Origin: Bacillota bacterium
GTDB taxonomy: Bacteria; Bacillota; Clostridia; Lachnospirales; Anaerotignaceae
Assembly: GCA_021768705.1 (NCBI GenBank)
Contig: JAETUG010000012.1
Span: 1-59,179, forward strand
Length of the DNA stretch: 59,179 nt
Reading direction: 5' to 3'
This document shows positions 8,568-17,629 of the stretch, piece after piece. A model generated the notes under the pieces. The model made no database searches, was not told the origin of the DNA, and was given only the letters and a program-made list of their open reading frames with translations. Each line of letters begins with the position of its first letter. Position 1 is the stretch's first letter. The position numbers and the translations under genes were made by a program.

Positions 8568-8600
8568 ATTATACTGCACGAATTTGAACGAAATGTGAAC
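8568..8600 (-). promoter_or_regulatory. htrA promoter -10 with tandem 11-nt direct repeat
   Basis: TATAAT lies at 8573-8568. No good -35 is present; instead two abutting 11-mers, GTTCACATTTC (8600-8590) and GTTCAAATTCG (8589-8579), share 8 of 11 positions and occupy the -35 region. Repeats spaced by one helical turn resemble OmpR/PhoB-family activator sites. Confidence 0.4.
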
Positions 8601-8683
8601 GCTGCATGAATAATTCTTGTTTTTGCTGAGAGTTTCATTAAAACAGTATTCAGGAAAAAACATCCATTCTTTGCAAAGAAAAA

Positions 8684-8710
8684 GGACCTTGAAAAATCAA
8701 GATCCTTTTT
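8684..8710 (-). terminator. Terminator after tRNA-Leu
   Basis: A stem of GGATCTTGA with TCAAGGTCC, loop of 4, is followed by TTTTTC on the minus strand. It begins about 10 nt after the tRNA 3' end; T-rich flanks exist on both sides. Confidence 0.8.
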
Positions 8711-8715
8711 TACAG

Positions 8716-8799
8716 TGCGGCTGGTGGGACTCGAACCCACACGCTGTCACCAGCGTCAGATTTTGAGTCTGATGCGTCTGCCAGTTCCGCCACAGCCGC
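8716..8799 (-). tRNA. tRNA-Leu, anticodon CAA
   Basis: An 84-nt class II tRNA. Acceptor stem GCGGCTG pairs with CAGCCGC; the anticodon loop CTCAAAA gives anticodon CAA for UUG. A long variable arm (CGCTGGTGACAGCG) and the T-loop GGTTCGAGTCC follow. The discriminator is A and CCA is not encoded. Confidence 0.96.
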
Positions 8800-8958
8800 A
8801 AAATCAACTGCTTAAATATATTATCACAAATCAATCAGAAATGCAAGCAGTTTTTTATATTTTCTAAATTTGCCGTGCAAATCTTTTTCATCCGGAACGG
8901 GCACAGCACCTTATAAATAAATGCCGTGCCTGCCCCTTTGAAAACATTTTTTCCTTCG

Positions 8959-9474
8959 TTACATTTTTTCAGGTTCGGGATATTCTGTACCGAACGTATC
9001 AACTGTAACTTTCACCATCACCTGATCTTCCAGGGGGCGATCCTGGCGGTTTGTTTTTGTCTCAGCGATTTTATTTACAACATCCATACCTTCGATCACT
9101 TTACCGAAAGCCGCATACTGACCATCCAGATGGGGGCTTGTTTCATGCATGATGAAGAATTGAGAGCCTGCGCTATGGGGATGCATTGCACGAGCCATGG
9201 ACAGAACGCCAGCTGTATGTTTCAGGTCGTTTTTGAAGCCAGCCATGCTGAATTCACCTGCGATATGGTAGCCGGGGCCACCCATACCTGTGCCTTCGGG
9301 GCAGCCGCCCTGAATCATAAAACCACGGATCACTCTGTGGAAAATTTTGCCGTCATAGAAACCTTTCTTCACCAAAGAGATGAAGTTGTTTACTGTATTG
9401 GGTGCAATTTCGGGATACAGTTCTGCTTTGATGATGCTGCCATCATTCATTTCAAATGTTACGATAGGATTCAT
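8959..9474 (-). CDS. Cyclophilin-type peptidyl-prolyl cis-trans isomerase
   Basis: A single-domain cyclophilin of 171 residues without a signal peptide, so cytosolic. Signature segments are FHRVIRGFMIQGG (with the catalytic Arg), GGPGYHIAGEF, HSAGSQFFIM and LDGQYAAFGKVIEGMD. It accelerates proline isomerisation during folding. AAGGAAG precedes the ATG. It appears to be a single-gene unit between the tRNA and the phosphoesterase gene. Confidence 0.95.
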   Translation of the reverse strand: MNPIVTFEMNDGSIIKAELYPEIAPNTVNNFISLVKKGFYDGKIFHRVIRGFMIQGGCPEGTGMGGPGYHIAGEFSMAGFKNDLKHTAGVLSMARAMHPHSAGSQFFIMHETSPHLDGQYAAFGKVIEGMDVVNKIAETKTNRQDRPLEDQVMVKVTVDTFGTEYPEPEKM

Positions 9475-9560
9475 CTGAATCTTCCTTTCTTTTTCATATT
9501 TGCGGAAATCTTCCGTATATTTTAATCAGTTTATCATAAATTCAAACATTCGTACAGTCT

Positions 9561-10385
9561 TTATTCCTGTTCCATCCGCAATATCAGTTCAATGAGTTCA
9601 GGGCGATTGAACATGCGGATGGGAAACGTGCTGTTGCCCAAGCCACGGCTCACCACCATCACCGTACCGCCCTTTTCATGCATCCCTTCCGTATATTGGG
9701 GGAAGAAACCCTGATGGGGCGCAAAGATGCCCTGTTTCAGGAAAGGGATACGGATCTGTCCGCCATGGGCATGACCTGTGAAAACAAGGTCTACCCCCTC
9801 TGCTACATAGGTCTCAAACAGCTCTGGTCTATGGGAAAGGAGGATATTGAAGCTGTCCTCCTGCCCTGCCATCAATGTATGTAAGATCTTATCATAATGC
9901 TGGTTGACTCTTTTATCTGCCAGCCCCAGCAATGTGATGGTATCGCCCTTTCTCTGGATGATGGATTTGCCATTATTTAGAATCGTCACGCCAGCCTCCA
10001 CCATTTCATCGGACAATCTTTCCCACTCTCCGGACTGATGCTCATGGTTGCCGGAAACGAAATATACAGGAGCAAAATTCACGATCTCCTTGATAAACTC
10101 CATAGCGGCATCTACATCTGTTCTGTTTCGGTCTAGCAAGTCCCCCGTCAAAACAATGATATCCGGCGCAGACTGTTCTATCTTGCGAAGGATGGGTTCC
10201 TGATTTTTACCAAAGACCTTATTCTGTAGGTCTGCCACCTGTAAAATCTTATATCCATCAAAGCCTTCGGGAATATCCCCGTGGTATGTCATTTTTGTCA
10301 GCATCAGCCCATCGTTCTGCCAATAGAGAAAGGCTCCCAAAAGAAGCCCCCCGCAGATACAGCCGATGGTTCTTTTATATTTCAT
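9561..10385 (-). CDS. Membrane-anchored metallophosphoesterase (YkuE-like)
   Basis: A calcineurin-like phosphoesterase of about 274 residues with an N-terminal helix (TIGCICGGLLLGAFLY) that probably anchors it outside the membrane. Metal motifs: VADLQNK (Asp kept, but Gln where the usual D-x-H has His), TGDLLDRN, SGNHEH, LLSHRPE and TGHAHGGQ. I chose ATG 10385 with AGGTGAT upstream; an in-frame ATG at 10415 has GGAGGG but at about 13 nt. The substrate is unknown; relatives act on cell-envelope phosphodiesters or nucleotides. Confidence 0.85.
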   Translation of the reverse strand: MKYKRTIGCICGGLLLGAFLYWQNDGLMLTKMTYHGDIPEGFDGYKILQVADLQNKVFGKNQEPILRKIEQSAPDIIVLTGDLLDRNRTDVDAAMEFIKEIVNFAPVYFVSGNHEHQSGEWERLSDEMVEAGVTILNNGKSIIQRKGDTITLLGLADKRVNQHYDKILHTLMAGQEDSFNILLSHRPELFETYVAEGVDLVFTGHAHGGQIRIPFLKQGIFAPHQGFFPQYTEGMHEKGGTVMVVSRGLGNSTFPIRMFNRPELIELILRMEQE

Positions 10386-10502
10386 GGTATCACCTGCTTT
10401 TTCTTTTTTCTTCATTATAAAGGGAAACCCTCCTTCTTTCAATGGACAGCAGATTAGAATTTTTCCTTCTTCCGTTGCAAGATGACAAATAACGTGATAC
10501 CA

Positions 10503-10520
10503 TATAAGAAAGTATGTTCG
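10503..10520 (+). promoter_or_regulatory. dinB promoter -10 overlapped by SOS-box-like sequence
   Basis: TATAAG (10503-10508) is a likely -10 for dinB. AGAAAGTATGTTCG at 10507-10520 matches the Gram-positive LexA box CGAACATATGTTCG at 11 of 14 positions; the right half is perfect and the left degenerate. Confidence 0.4.
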
Positions 10521-10544
10521 TTTTTATGGTAAGGAGGTGTTTCC

Positions 10545-11786
10545 ATGGGCAGAATCATTTTTCATATTGATGTCAACAGTGCTTTTTTAAGCTGGACTGC
10601 CGCAGAACGCCTGAAAAATGGCGAAGAATTGGATCTGCGTACCATCCCTTCTGCCATCGGCGGAAGCAGCGAAAGCCGCCATGGCATCATCCTTGCCAAA
10701 TCGACCCCCGCCAAAAAATATGGTGTCACCACCGGAGAACCCATCAACATGGCCTTGCAGAAATGTCCGGAACTGTTGATAGTTCCACCGGATTTTCCCC
10801 TTTACTCCCATTGTTCCCATGCCATGTTTGATATTCTTTCCGAATACTCCGACCGCATTGAGCAATTCAGCATCGATGAAGGCTTCTTGGATTACACAGG
10901 CATGGAACGTCTTCTGGGCCCGCCTTTGGAAACAGCAGAAAAGATTCGCACTCGTATTCGGGAAGAATTGGGCTTCACCGTAAATATCGGTGTCAGCTCC
11001 AACAAGCTTCTGGCAAAAATGGCAGGAGAACTGGAAAAGCCCGATAAGCTCATTACTCTCTTTCCCGAAGAAATGCCAAAAAAATTCTGGTCTCTTCCCG
11101 TAGAGGAGCTTTTCATGGTAGGCAGACGAACTGCGCCCCGTCTGCGAAAAATCGGTATCCACACCATCGGGGAGCTGGCGAACTATCCTCAGCCTTTATT
11201 GGAAAAGGAATTCAAAAGCTTTGGGCGGATGCTCCATGCCTATGCCAACGGCATCGACGACACCCCTGTCGCCCCCGCCACCGAAACATATGAAACGAAA
11301 AGCATCGGAAACAGTACTACCACGCCCTATGATGTGACAGATAGAGAAACGGCTTATAAAATCCTGCTGGCTTTGTCAGAGACTGTTTCTATGCGTCTGC
11401 GCTGCAGCAAGCTTTGCGCGCAGGAAATTGCCGTTACCCTGAAATCCTCCGATTTTAAAGTCTATTCCCACCAGAAGCAAATGCTCAATGCCGTCGACTG
11501 CACCAACGCTGTTTACGAAACCGCAAAGGAAATTTTCGACCAGGTCTGGAAACAGGAGCCTCTGCGTCTTTTGGGCATTCGTGCCGGAAAGCTCTGCGAA
11601 GAAGATTGTGTTCAGCTTTCCATTCTGGGGGGAGACTGGAGCAAACAGAAAAAAGCCGATGCCGCCATGGATACCCTTCGCCTGAAATATGGAAAAAATA
11701 CCGTTCGCCGTTCCACCTTTGCCAACGGAGACAAAAACGCCTATGAAGGTGGCAAGCTGAAGATAAACAATCATATCTTGAAATAA
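10545..11786 (+). CDS. dinB: Y-family DNA polymerase (DNA polymerase IV-like)
   Basis: A 413-residue translesion polymerase without proofreading. Catalytic segments are IFHIDVNSAF at the N-terminus and QFSIDEGFLD; NIGVSSNKLLAKMAGELEKPD and the helix-hairpin-helix region (KIGIHTIGELANYP) follow, then the little-finger domain. AAGGAGGTG lies ahead of the ATG. It is a single-gene unit with an SOS-box-like site upstream and a strong terminator downstream that it shares with the convergent holA. Confidence 0.93.
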   Translation: MGRIIFHIDVNSAFLSWTAAERLKNGEELDLRTIPSAIGGSSESRHGIILAKSTPAKKYGVTTGEPINMALQKCPELLIVPPDFPLYSHCSHAMFDILSEYSDRIEQFSIDEGFLDYTGMERLLGPPLETAEKIRTRIREELGFTVNIGVSSNKLLAKMAGELEKPDKLITLFPEEMPKKFWSLPVEELFMVGRRTAPRLRKIGIHTIGELANYPQPLLEKEFKSFGRMLHAYANGIDDTPVAPATETYETKSIGNSTTTPYDVTDRETAYKILLALSETVSMRLRCSKLCAQEIAVTLKSSDFKVYSHQKQMLNAVDCTNAVYETAKEIFDQVWKQEPLRLLGIRAGKLCEEDCVQLSILGGDWSKQKKADAAMDTLRLKYGKNTVRRSTFANGDKNAYEGGKLKINNHILK

Positions 11787-11787
11787 G

Positions 11788-11828
11788 AAAAGCATGAAAC
11801 TCTTTTAGGAAAGGTTCCATGCTTTTTT
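11788..11828 (+). terminator. Terminator between dinB and holA
   Basis: AAAAGCATG (11788-11796) pairs with CATGCTTTT (11818-11826), and a TTTTTT run ends it. The mirror T run makes it bidirectional, so it probably also ends the comEA-holA transcript. Confidence 0.9.
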
Positions 11829-11831
11829 CTG

Positions 11832-12842
11832 TTATCTTGCTGCACTTTCTCCACTATATTTCATGATCAGCAATTCTACTGCTGTTTCCTCTGCCGCCTT
11901 GCCCGATTTGATATCCAAATCCACCTGCAGGCAGTCTCGCACCGCATGTTTCCAGCCTTCCGCAGAAAAACGCTTGGATTGCCGCAAATATTCCTTCACA
12001 GCAAAATCTCGGATTTCCAGCCTTGCCCCAATGGCATCGTTTGTCATACCGCTCTGGGAAAGGAGCATGGTCTCCAGGATCAGGCGAAATTGTCTGGTGA
12101 TGAGGGAAAGCACCATATAGGGAGATTCCTTCATGGAAAGCAGGGTGTGATAGATCTGTACTGCCTTTTCGGGGCGTTTTTCCGCCACTGCCCGTACCAG
12201 ATCGAACACGCGGGCTTCCAAAGAAACGGTACATACCGCCCGGATATCCTCCGCTTTGATCTCCGTTTCTTCCCCTTTATAAGCCATCAGCTTCTGCAAT
12301 TCTCCGTCGATATTTTTCATATCATGGTCAACAGTCTGCAAAAAGAGGTTCAAAACGCCCTCGCTCATTCCCATGCCATTTTCTTTGCAGCGTTTCTTGA
12401 TCCATGTGCCCAGATCTTTTTCCGTGGGCTTTTTAAATTCCACAACCTGTCCATATTTCACAACGGCTTTATAAAGACCATTGGTCTTTTCCGCCTTTTC
12501 CTCGATAAACAGCAGGCATATGGTCTCCGGCAGATCAGCCAAAAATCCTTTCAGCTTCTCGCCCTCTTCCTTTCGCCCTGCCTTCTGGAAAAATTCACTG
12601 TTTCGCACAGTCACCAGCCGTTTTTCATTCAGAAAAGGCAGTGTCTCCGCCGCATCCATAATGGCAGCAGCCGTGGCACGCTTTTCCTCGAAAATATCAT
12701 GGTTCATCATTTCTGCCCCCTCCGGCAGGATCGCCTTTGTCAGGGCAGCTTCATACTCCCGAATGAGATAGGTTTCGGCACCATAAAACAAATAGCAGCG
12801 GCTAAATTCATGATTTTTCCAATTTTTCTTTAATGTTTTCAT
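11832..12842 (-). CDS. holA: DNA polymerase III delta subunit
   Basis: HolA is the clamp-loader subunit that opens the sliding clamp. The 336-residue protein shows the family start (FSRCYLFYGAETYLIREY), the AAA+-like lid region (ETICLLFIEEKAEK) and the C-terminal collar region (YMVLSLITRQFRLILE). Its start lies inside the 3' end of comEC, a 35-nt overlap with AAGGAA upstream, so it is read as the last gene of the comEA operon. A comEC-holA pairing is common in Firmicutes. Confidence 0.93.
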   Translation of the reverse strand: MKTLKKNWKNHEFSRCYLFYGAETYLIREYEAALTKAILPEGAEMMNHDIFEEKRATAAAIMDAAETLPFLNEKRLVTVRNSEFFQKAGRKEEGEKLKGFLADLPETICLLFIEEKAEKTNGLYKAVVKYGQVVEFKKPTEKDLGTWIKKRCKENGMGMSEGVLNLFLQTVDHDMKNIDGELQKLMAYKGEETEIKAEDIRAVCTVSLEARVFDLVRAVAEKRPEKAVQIYHTLLSMKESPYMVLSLITRQFRLILETMLLSQSGMTNDAIGARLEIRDFAVKEYLRQSKRFSAEGWKHAVRDCLQVDLDIKSGKAAEETAVELLIMKYSGESAAR

Positions 12843-15150
12843 AAAACGGTTTCCTTTCCGTCATGGGTTCTATTGCAAATGTGCCATTCCGTTTCAGCTT
12901 CACCAGAATGGTCCCTTCCGTATCTGTACGATAGAGTTCAGCTTTGGCAGACTGCAGCCGTTCCAATGTTTCCTCATGGGGATGTCCATACAAATTGTCT
13001 GCACCGCAGGAAATAACTGCCGCCTTGGGCGAAACGGTTTCCAGAAAATCTGCATCGGAGCTATATTTCGAGCCATGATGGGCCACCTTCAAGATATCCG
13101 CCGAAACATCCGGTTCCTTCTCCAACAGGAACCGTTCATCCTCCGCGGAAATATCTCCCGTAAAGAGAATTTCTGTCCCATTGCAATCATATTTCAGCAC
13201 CATAGAACCGTGGTTGTCATCTCCATCCCGAAAGGTCACGCCTTCAAAGGGATACAGACAACGGAATCCCTCAGACCCATCGCCCGCCTTTACAGTATAC
13301 AGTGGAACGTGGTTTTTTTCCACCGTTTCTTTCAAAAGCAGGGTATCCTCCGTTTCCGAAAAAGGATAATCGGAAAGATAGAGCCCTTTTGCAGGGATTT
13401 CCTCCAAAACCTCTAGAAGTCCTGTCATGTGGTCGCTGTCCGGATGGGAAAGGAATGCACCATCCAGTCGAGAAACTCCCAGAGATTCCAGATAAGGCAG
13501 CACAACATTCCTGCCAACATTTTTGCCCATTTCCTTTCCATAAACACCACCGCCATCGATCAGATAGGTTTTCCCGTCATATGCAGAAATGACTGCCGCA
13601 TCCCCCTGCCCCACATCCAGAAAGGCCACCGTAGTTTCCTTTCGGAAGATCGCATTTTCAAAAACAGCACAGAACATGGCCCCACCAAGAACCACGCCCA
13701 CCTTCCAACTGCCTTTCTTCCCACCAAATTCCAGAAACCAAAGCAGAATACCATAATATAGCAGAATCACCAAAGGCGAAGGACGCCCTACCAAAATATA
13801 AGCAAACGGCAGTTGGGTCAATACAGAGCATACCCCTTTGAATATCTGTAAAATGCCATACACACTACCTGCCGCAAAGACCCCTGCAGGCAAAGAAAAC
13901 AGACCCAACACTCCACTCAGCATCCCAAAGCCCAAAAGAAGCCCACTCAATGGCACGATGATGAGATTCGTCAAAATCCCCACTAGGGAGACAGAATAAA
14001 AATGATAGGCCACCATAGGAAAACTAAACAGGGAAGCATACAAAGAAATCAGAAAGCTTTCCTTCAGCCAATGGAAGCGTCCCCTGTCTTTCTTTTTCTT
14101 CTTTTCCAGTTTCCTTGTGCCAAGGCAAATGCCGATGACTGTGATAAAGGAAAGCTGAAAGCCCACATGGAACAGATACAAAGGCTGTATGCTTAAAATC
14201 AGCAAAGCCGCCAGGGCGATCGTATTCATGAGGTCGGAAAGACGGAAACAAATTCTCCCCACCATGACAATACAAATCATTGCCGCCGCTCTCACAGAAG
14301 AAGGTGATGGTTCGATGAACAGCAGAAAGGAAAGGACTGCCAGGATCGTCACTGTGGCAGAAGCCCTTCTGCTCCTCCTTAATATCTTTTCCATTAAAAA
14401 GGAAAGATACATGGCAAGGACAGACATATGCAGACCGGAAATGCAAAGCACATGGGCGACCCCCGCTTCCGTATAGAGTCTATAGATGTTATCGGGGATA
14501 TCGTCCTTTTCCCCTGTCAGGATGGCTTTTACGATGCCACTTTCTTCCGCAGGCAGGATACTTTCCAAAACAGAACGAAAATGCGCTCTCCCTCTCGCCA
14601 AGGCAAAAGAGCCGGAGGTATCCTCTTCCAGATGCTCTATTGCATCAGGATATATTTTATAATCGAAGCCCTTTGTCATCAGAAACAGTTCTTCATCATA
14701 TCCGCCAGGGTAGGCTGGTTCATAAAAAGGAGACAGTTCTCCGGAAAATCTGACCTTTTCCCCTACTGCAATATGATCTTCTCCCCGCCAAACAGCATAA
14801 ACCTTCACATTCTGGAAAGCTGTTCCCGTCTCATCCGCCAAATCACAGAGGATTGTCAATTTCTGATTCCCGGAAGAAGTCTCTCCCACTTCTTTTATCA
14901 TGCCTTCCCCCTGCACCAAACCGGACAAAATAGGAGCTTCTCTCTCCAAATGAGCCCCTGTCCAAAGGAACCCAAGCACAGGAAACAGCAGGAATAACAG
15001 GAATTTTGCACTTTTCCATTTTATCACAAAACATGATATCGATACCAGAATAAAAAGAAAAGAGACCAGACACATCATTTCTGATATGCCTAGTCTCATA
15101 TAAATGCCACATATAGTGAAAATTGTTATCCAAAGGGCCGGACGCCTCAT
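12808..15150 (-). CDS. comEC: ComEC/Rec2 DNA uptake channel protein
   Basis: ComEC is proposed to carry single-stranded DNA across the membrane during transformation. The 780-residue protein has N-terminal helices, an OB-like periplasmic region (~60-190), the multi-helix competence domain (VAHVLCISGLHMSVLAMYLSF) and a C-terminal metallo-beta-lactamase domain with SHPDSDHMTG, LFTGDIS and KVAHHGSKYSS. It is full length, so the organism may be transformable or may have been. It is 16 nt after the gerM-like gene and overlaps holA. Confidence 0.95.
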   Translation of the reverse strand: MRRPALWITIFTICGIYMRLGISEMMCLVSFLFILVSISCFVIKWKSAKFLLFLLFPVLGFLWTGAHLEREAPILSGLVQGEGMIKEVGETSSGNQKLTILCDLADETGTAFQNVKVYAVWRGEDHIAVGEKVRFSGELSPFYEPAYPGGYDEELFLMTKGFDYKIYPDAIEHLEEDTSGSFALARGRAHFRSVLESILPAEESGIVKAILTGEKDDIPDNIYRLYTEAGVAHVLCISGLHMSVLAMYLSFLMEKILRRSRRASATVTILAVLSFLLFIEPSPSSVRAAAMICIVMVGRICFRLSDLMNTIALAALLILSIQPLYLFHVGFQLSFITVIGICLGTRKLEKKKKKDRGRFHWLKESFLISLYASLFSFPMVAYHFYSVSLVGILTNLIIVPLSGLLLGFGMLSGVLGLFSLPAGVFAAGSVYGILQIFKGVCSVLTQLPFAYILVGRPSPLVILLYYGILLWFLEFGGKKGSWKVGVVLGGAMFCAVFENAIFRKETTVAFLDVGQGDAAVISAYDGKTYLIDGGGVYGKEMGKNVGRNVVLPYLESLGVSRLDGAFLSHPDSDHMTGLLEVLEEIPAKGLYLSDYPFSETEDTLLLKETVEKNHVPLYTVKAGDGSEGFRCLYPFEGVTFRDGDDNHGSMVLKYDCNGTEILFTGDISAEDERFLLEKEPDVSADILKVAHHGSKYSSDADFLETVSPKAAVISCGADNLYGHPHEETLERLQSAKAELYRTDTEGTILVKLKRNGTFAIEPMTERKPFYENIKEKLEKS

Positions 15151-15166
15151 ATTACCTTACTCCTAA

Positions 15167-16126
15167 TTATTGCATTTCTATTGTTTTTAAACTGCTGACT
15201 GCAGTAAATGGTGTTTTGAACTGCAGATTTCCCTTAAATTCATCCAGCTTCTTCCCTTCAATGAGGAACTGTACCCGATCGATATGATCCAGTTCACAAA
15301 GGGAATTGACAATGGAATAAACCGTCAGCAATTCTTCCTTTTTCCCACCGCCATGCTTCACAACAAAATCTTCACTGAGGTTTACATAGCAGGTGCCGTC
15401 GTTCGTCGTCGTCACATCTCTGATCTTTGTTTCTGCGGGGATGGTTCCCACACAATCCTTTTCTACAGGACCGGCGATCAGCTGTTCCAGAATAGTTTTT
15501 TCCCGGGTCTGGTTGGAATTTACTTCCACCACCCGTTCTTCCACAGCCAGATCGGTGCCGTCTGCATTGGCAAAATACAGTGTCAGGATCGCATATTCTG
15601 TCATTTCTGCGGAGATTTCGCCGCCATGGATAACCACATTATTCCGATTCATAGGACCAAGTTCTTCCCCTGTAGCGGAAAGCAGAGGCTCTCCTTCGAC
15701 GGTGATCTTCACACCATCTACAGCCTCCAATGAAGTCAGCGTCCAAACGATGGAAGAACGACAGATCACTTCTTCTATATTCTTCATATTTCGATATTCT
15801 TCGGAAACATCGAGAATAGCAATATTATTGACCAGCCCCACGGAAAGGAACTCCACATCTTCGGGAACAGAGGGAGAAACCCCCTCCATCTTAAACCCTT
15901 CCTTCAGGGTACGCAAAACGGTCACCAGCGTATCTTCCATATTTTCGCCGCGGATATTCTTTTCCACAGGCTTCATGCTGCCGTCGCTTGTTAAATAGTA
16001 AAATTCGACCTTTTCCTCTCCCGATGCAACGGCTGCATCATAAAGCAATACGGAACAAGGAATCAATATGATCAATATAGCGATCACCGCAATGGCTTTG
16101 CGAAAAAATTTCTCTCGGTTTGCCAT
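15167..16126 (-). CDS. GerMN-domain membrane or lipid-facing protein (GerM-like)
   Basis: A 319-residue protein with one N-terminal membrane helix (AIAVIAILIILIPCSVLLY) and two GerMN domains, about residues 45-160 (FYYLTSDG to TSLEAVDGVKITVEG) and 180-300 (LTLYFANADG to LIEGKKL). GerM of Bacillus takes part in sporulation and germination through the channel between forespore and mother cell. Here it follows a WalRK-like two-component pair by 15 nt, so a general cell-wall role is possible. AGGAGG precedes the ATG. Confidence 0.85.
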   Translation of the reverse strand: MANREKFFRKAIAVIAILIILIPCSVLLYDAAVASGEEKVEFYYLTSDGSMKPVEKNIRGENMEDTLVTVLRTLKEGFKMEGVSPSVPEDVEFLSVGLVNNIAILDVSEEYRNMKNIEEVICRSSIVWTLTSLEAVDGVKITVEGEPLLSATGEELGPMNRNNVVIHGGEISAEMTEYAILTLYFANADGTDLAVEERVVEVNSNQTREKTILEQLIAGPVEKDCVGTIPAETKIRDVTTTNDGTCYVNLSEDFVVKHGGGKKEELLTVYSIVNSLCELDHIDRVQFLIEGKKLDEFKGNLQFKTPFTAVSSLKTIEMQ

Positions 16127-16141
16127 GAATTTCCTCCCTCC

Positions 16142-17629
16142 TTACTGTGCTGCACTCTGCTTCAGAGGGATACGCACCAGGATCGTCGTACCTTCCTCTT
16201 CTTTGCTGTTTACCTTGACGCTGCCTTTGTGCATCATAATGGTGCTATGGGTAATGGAAAGGCCAAGGCCTGTGCCGCCTGTCTCTCTGTCTCTTGTTTT
16301 ATCTACACGGTAGAAGCGTTCAAAAATACGGTTCACTTCATCCTCAGGGATACCAATCCCCGTATCTGCCACGCTGATGAAAACATTCTGATGGTCTGCA
16401 TCCAGCGACACTTTGACTATCCCCTCCTCAGGGGTATATTTCACCGCATTATCCACCAGATTGGAAATAGCCAGGGAAAGCTTCATTTCATCCACATCGG
16501 CATGCACCTCTTTCTGGGCTTCCCACTGCAGAGAAACTCCCTTTGCATCAGCCAGCGGCTGCAGCCGTTTGATGATATCCTCCATCATGTGGTTCAGATC
16601 GGTTTCCTTGAAATTCAGTGGGATCTCCTTCTGATCTAGCTTTACCAAGGTCAGCAGGTCGTTGATGATAGCCGTCATACGGTCTACCTCGGAATTGATA
16701 TCGTGGAGAAATTCCACATACATTTCCTTCGGTACATCCTCCTGCAGCAAAATAGATTCACTCAGCACCTTTACAGAGCTGAGGGGTGTTTTCAATTCAT
16801 GGGACACATTGGATACAAACTGCTGTCTGGTGGATTCCACTTTTTCCAACTGATCTGCCATTTGGTTGCAGGCAATGGCCAGATCAACGATCTCATTATG
16901 GACTTTTCCGCCAATCTTTAGCCGCTGTTCAAAATGCCCTTCGGACATTCTCTGGATGATACCGATCAGGCTTTTGACAGGCTCTGTAAAAACCTTGGAG
17001 ATCACGATCATCATCACCAGTACCAAAAATACCAGTGCCCCCAGCAGTAAATATGCTTCTTTCCCGATATCACCAATGATGCTGTGTACATCCGTCAGAC
17101 CGTCGGCGATCAGAACGACACCAACACGACTGTTTCCTGCACCTACGATAGATGCCGCCGCATAAACGGTTCCATCCTTCTGTTCCTTTGCGGTATCCTT
17201 ATCCTGCAAAGCCTGAATGACTTCCGGCAGCAGGAAGGTTTTCCCGATATCCTCATACCCCGTATCATAAATCACTGTACAGGAATCATCCAGGATCAGC
17301 ACACGATAATCCTCCTCCTGGCTGGTTTTCAAAATGCCTTCCTCTAAATCGCTGCGGTTTTTATCATGATACAGAAAACCGGAGGAGATCACCTGACCGG
17401 AAATGACATTGGCCTGACTGAGCAGTTCCTTCTTTCTTTCTTCCACAAAATAGCCCTGTACAGAATGAAGCATGGTGCTGGCCAGCAACAGCAGCGGCAC
17501 GATACCGGCTACCAGATAGGCCCCCAGCAGGATCCAGCGCAGAGAGATGAACGGGAGTTTTTTCTGTTCCTTCTGATTAGTTAAAATAGTAACCCACTCC
17601 CCATTTTGTAAAGATATATTTCGGTTCAC
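16142..17629 (-). CDS. WalK-like sensor histidine kinase
   Basis: A membrane kinase of about 495 residues. Helices at about 30-50 (ILLGAYLVAGIVPLLLLAS) and 170-190 (LLLGALVFLVLVMMIVI) flank an extracellular sensor region; HAMP follows, then the dimerisation domain (VSNVSHELKTPLSS, His phosphorylation site) and the ATPase domain (ISNLVDNAVKYTPE, DTGIGIPEDE, GGTGLGLSI). It partners the regulator encoded just upstream. The start is unclear: GTG 17629 overlaps the regulator by 53 nt and has a weak ribosome binding site. The frame stays open to an ATG at 17674, and no ATG lies between the overlap and the first helix. Confidence 0.88.
   Translation of the reverse strand: MNRNISLQNGEWVTILTNQKEQKKLPFISLRWILLGAYLVAGIVPLLLLASTMLHSVQGYFVEERKKELLSQANVISGQVISSGFLYHDKNRSDLEEGILKTSQEEDYRVLILDDSCTVIYDTGYEDIGKTFLLPEVIQALQDKDTAKEQKDGTVYAAASIVGAGNSRVGVVLIADGLTDVHSIIGDIGKEAYLLLGALVFLVLVMMIVISKVFTEPVKSLIGIIQRMSEGHFEQRLKIGGKVHNEIVDLAIACNQMADQLEKVESTRQQFVSNVSHELKTPLSSVKVLSESILLQEDVPKEMYVEFLHDINSEVDRMTAIINDLLTLVKLDQKEIPLNFKETDLNHMMEDIIKRLQPLADAKGVSLQWEAQKEVHADVDEMKLSLAISNLVDNAVKYTPEEGIVKVSLDADHQNVFISVADTGIGIPEDEVNRIFERFYRVDKTRDRETGGTGLGLSITHSTIMMHKGSVKVNSKEEEGTTILVRIPLKQSAAQ

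Noticed and set aside
8895-8942. GC-rich hairpin after the cyclophilin gene (GGGCA/TGCCC arms)
   Set aside because: No T run follows on the minus strand and the loop is long, so I do not call it a terminator.
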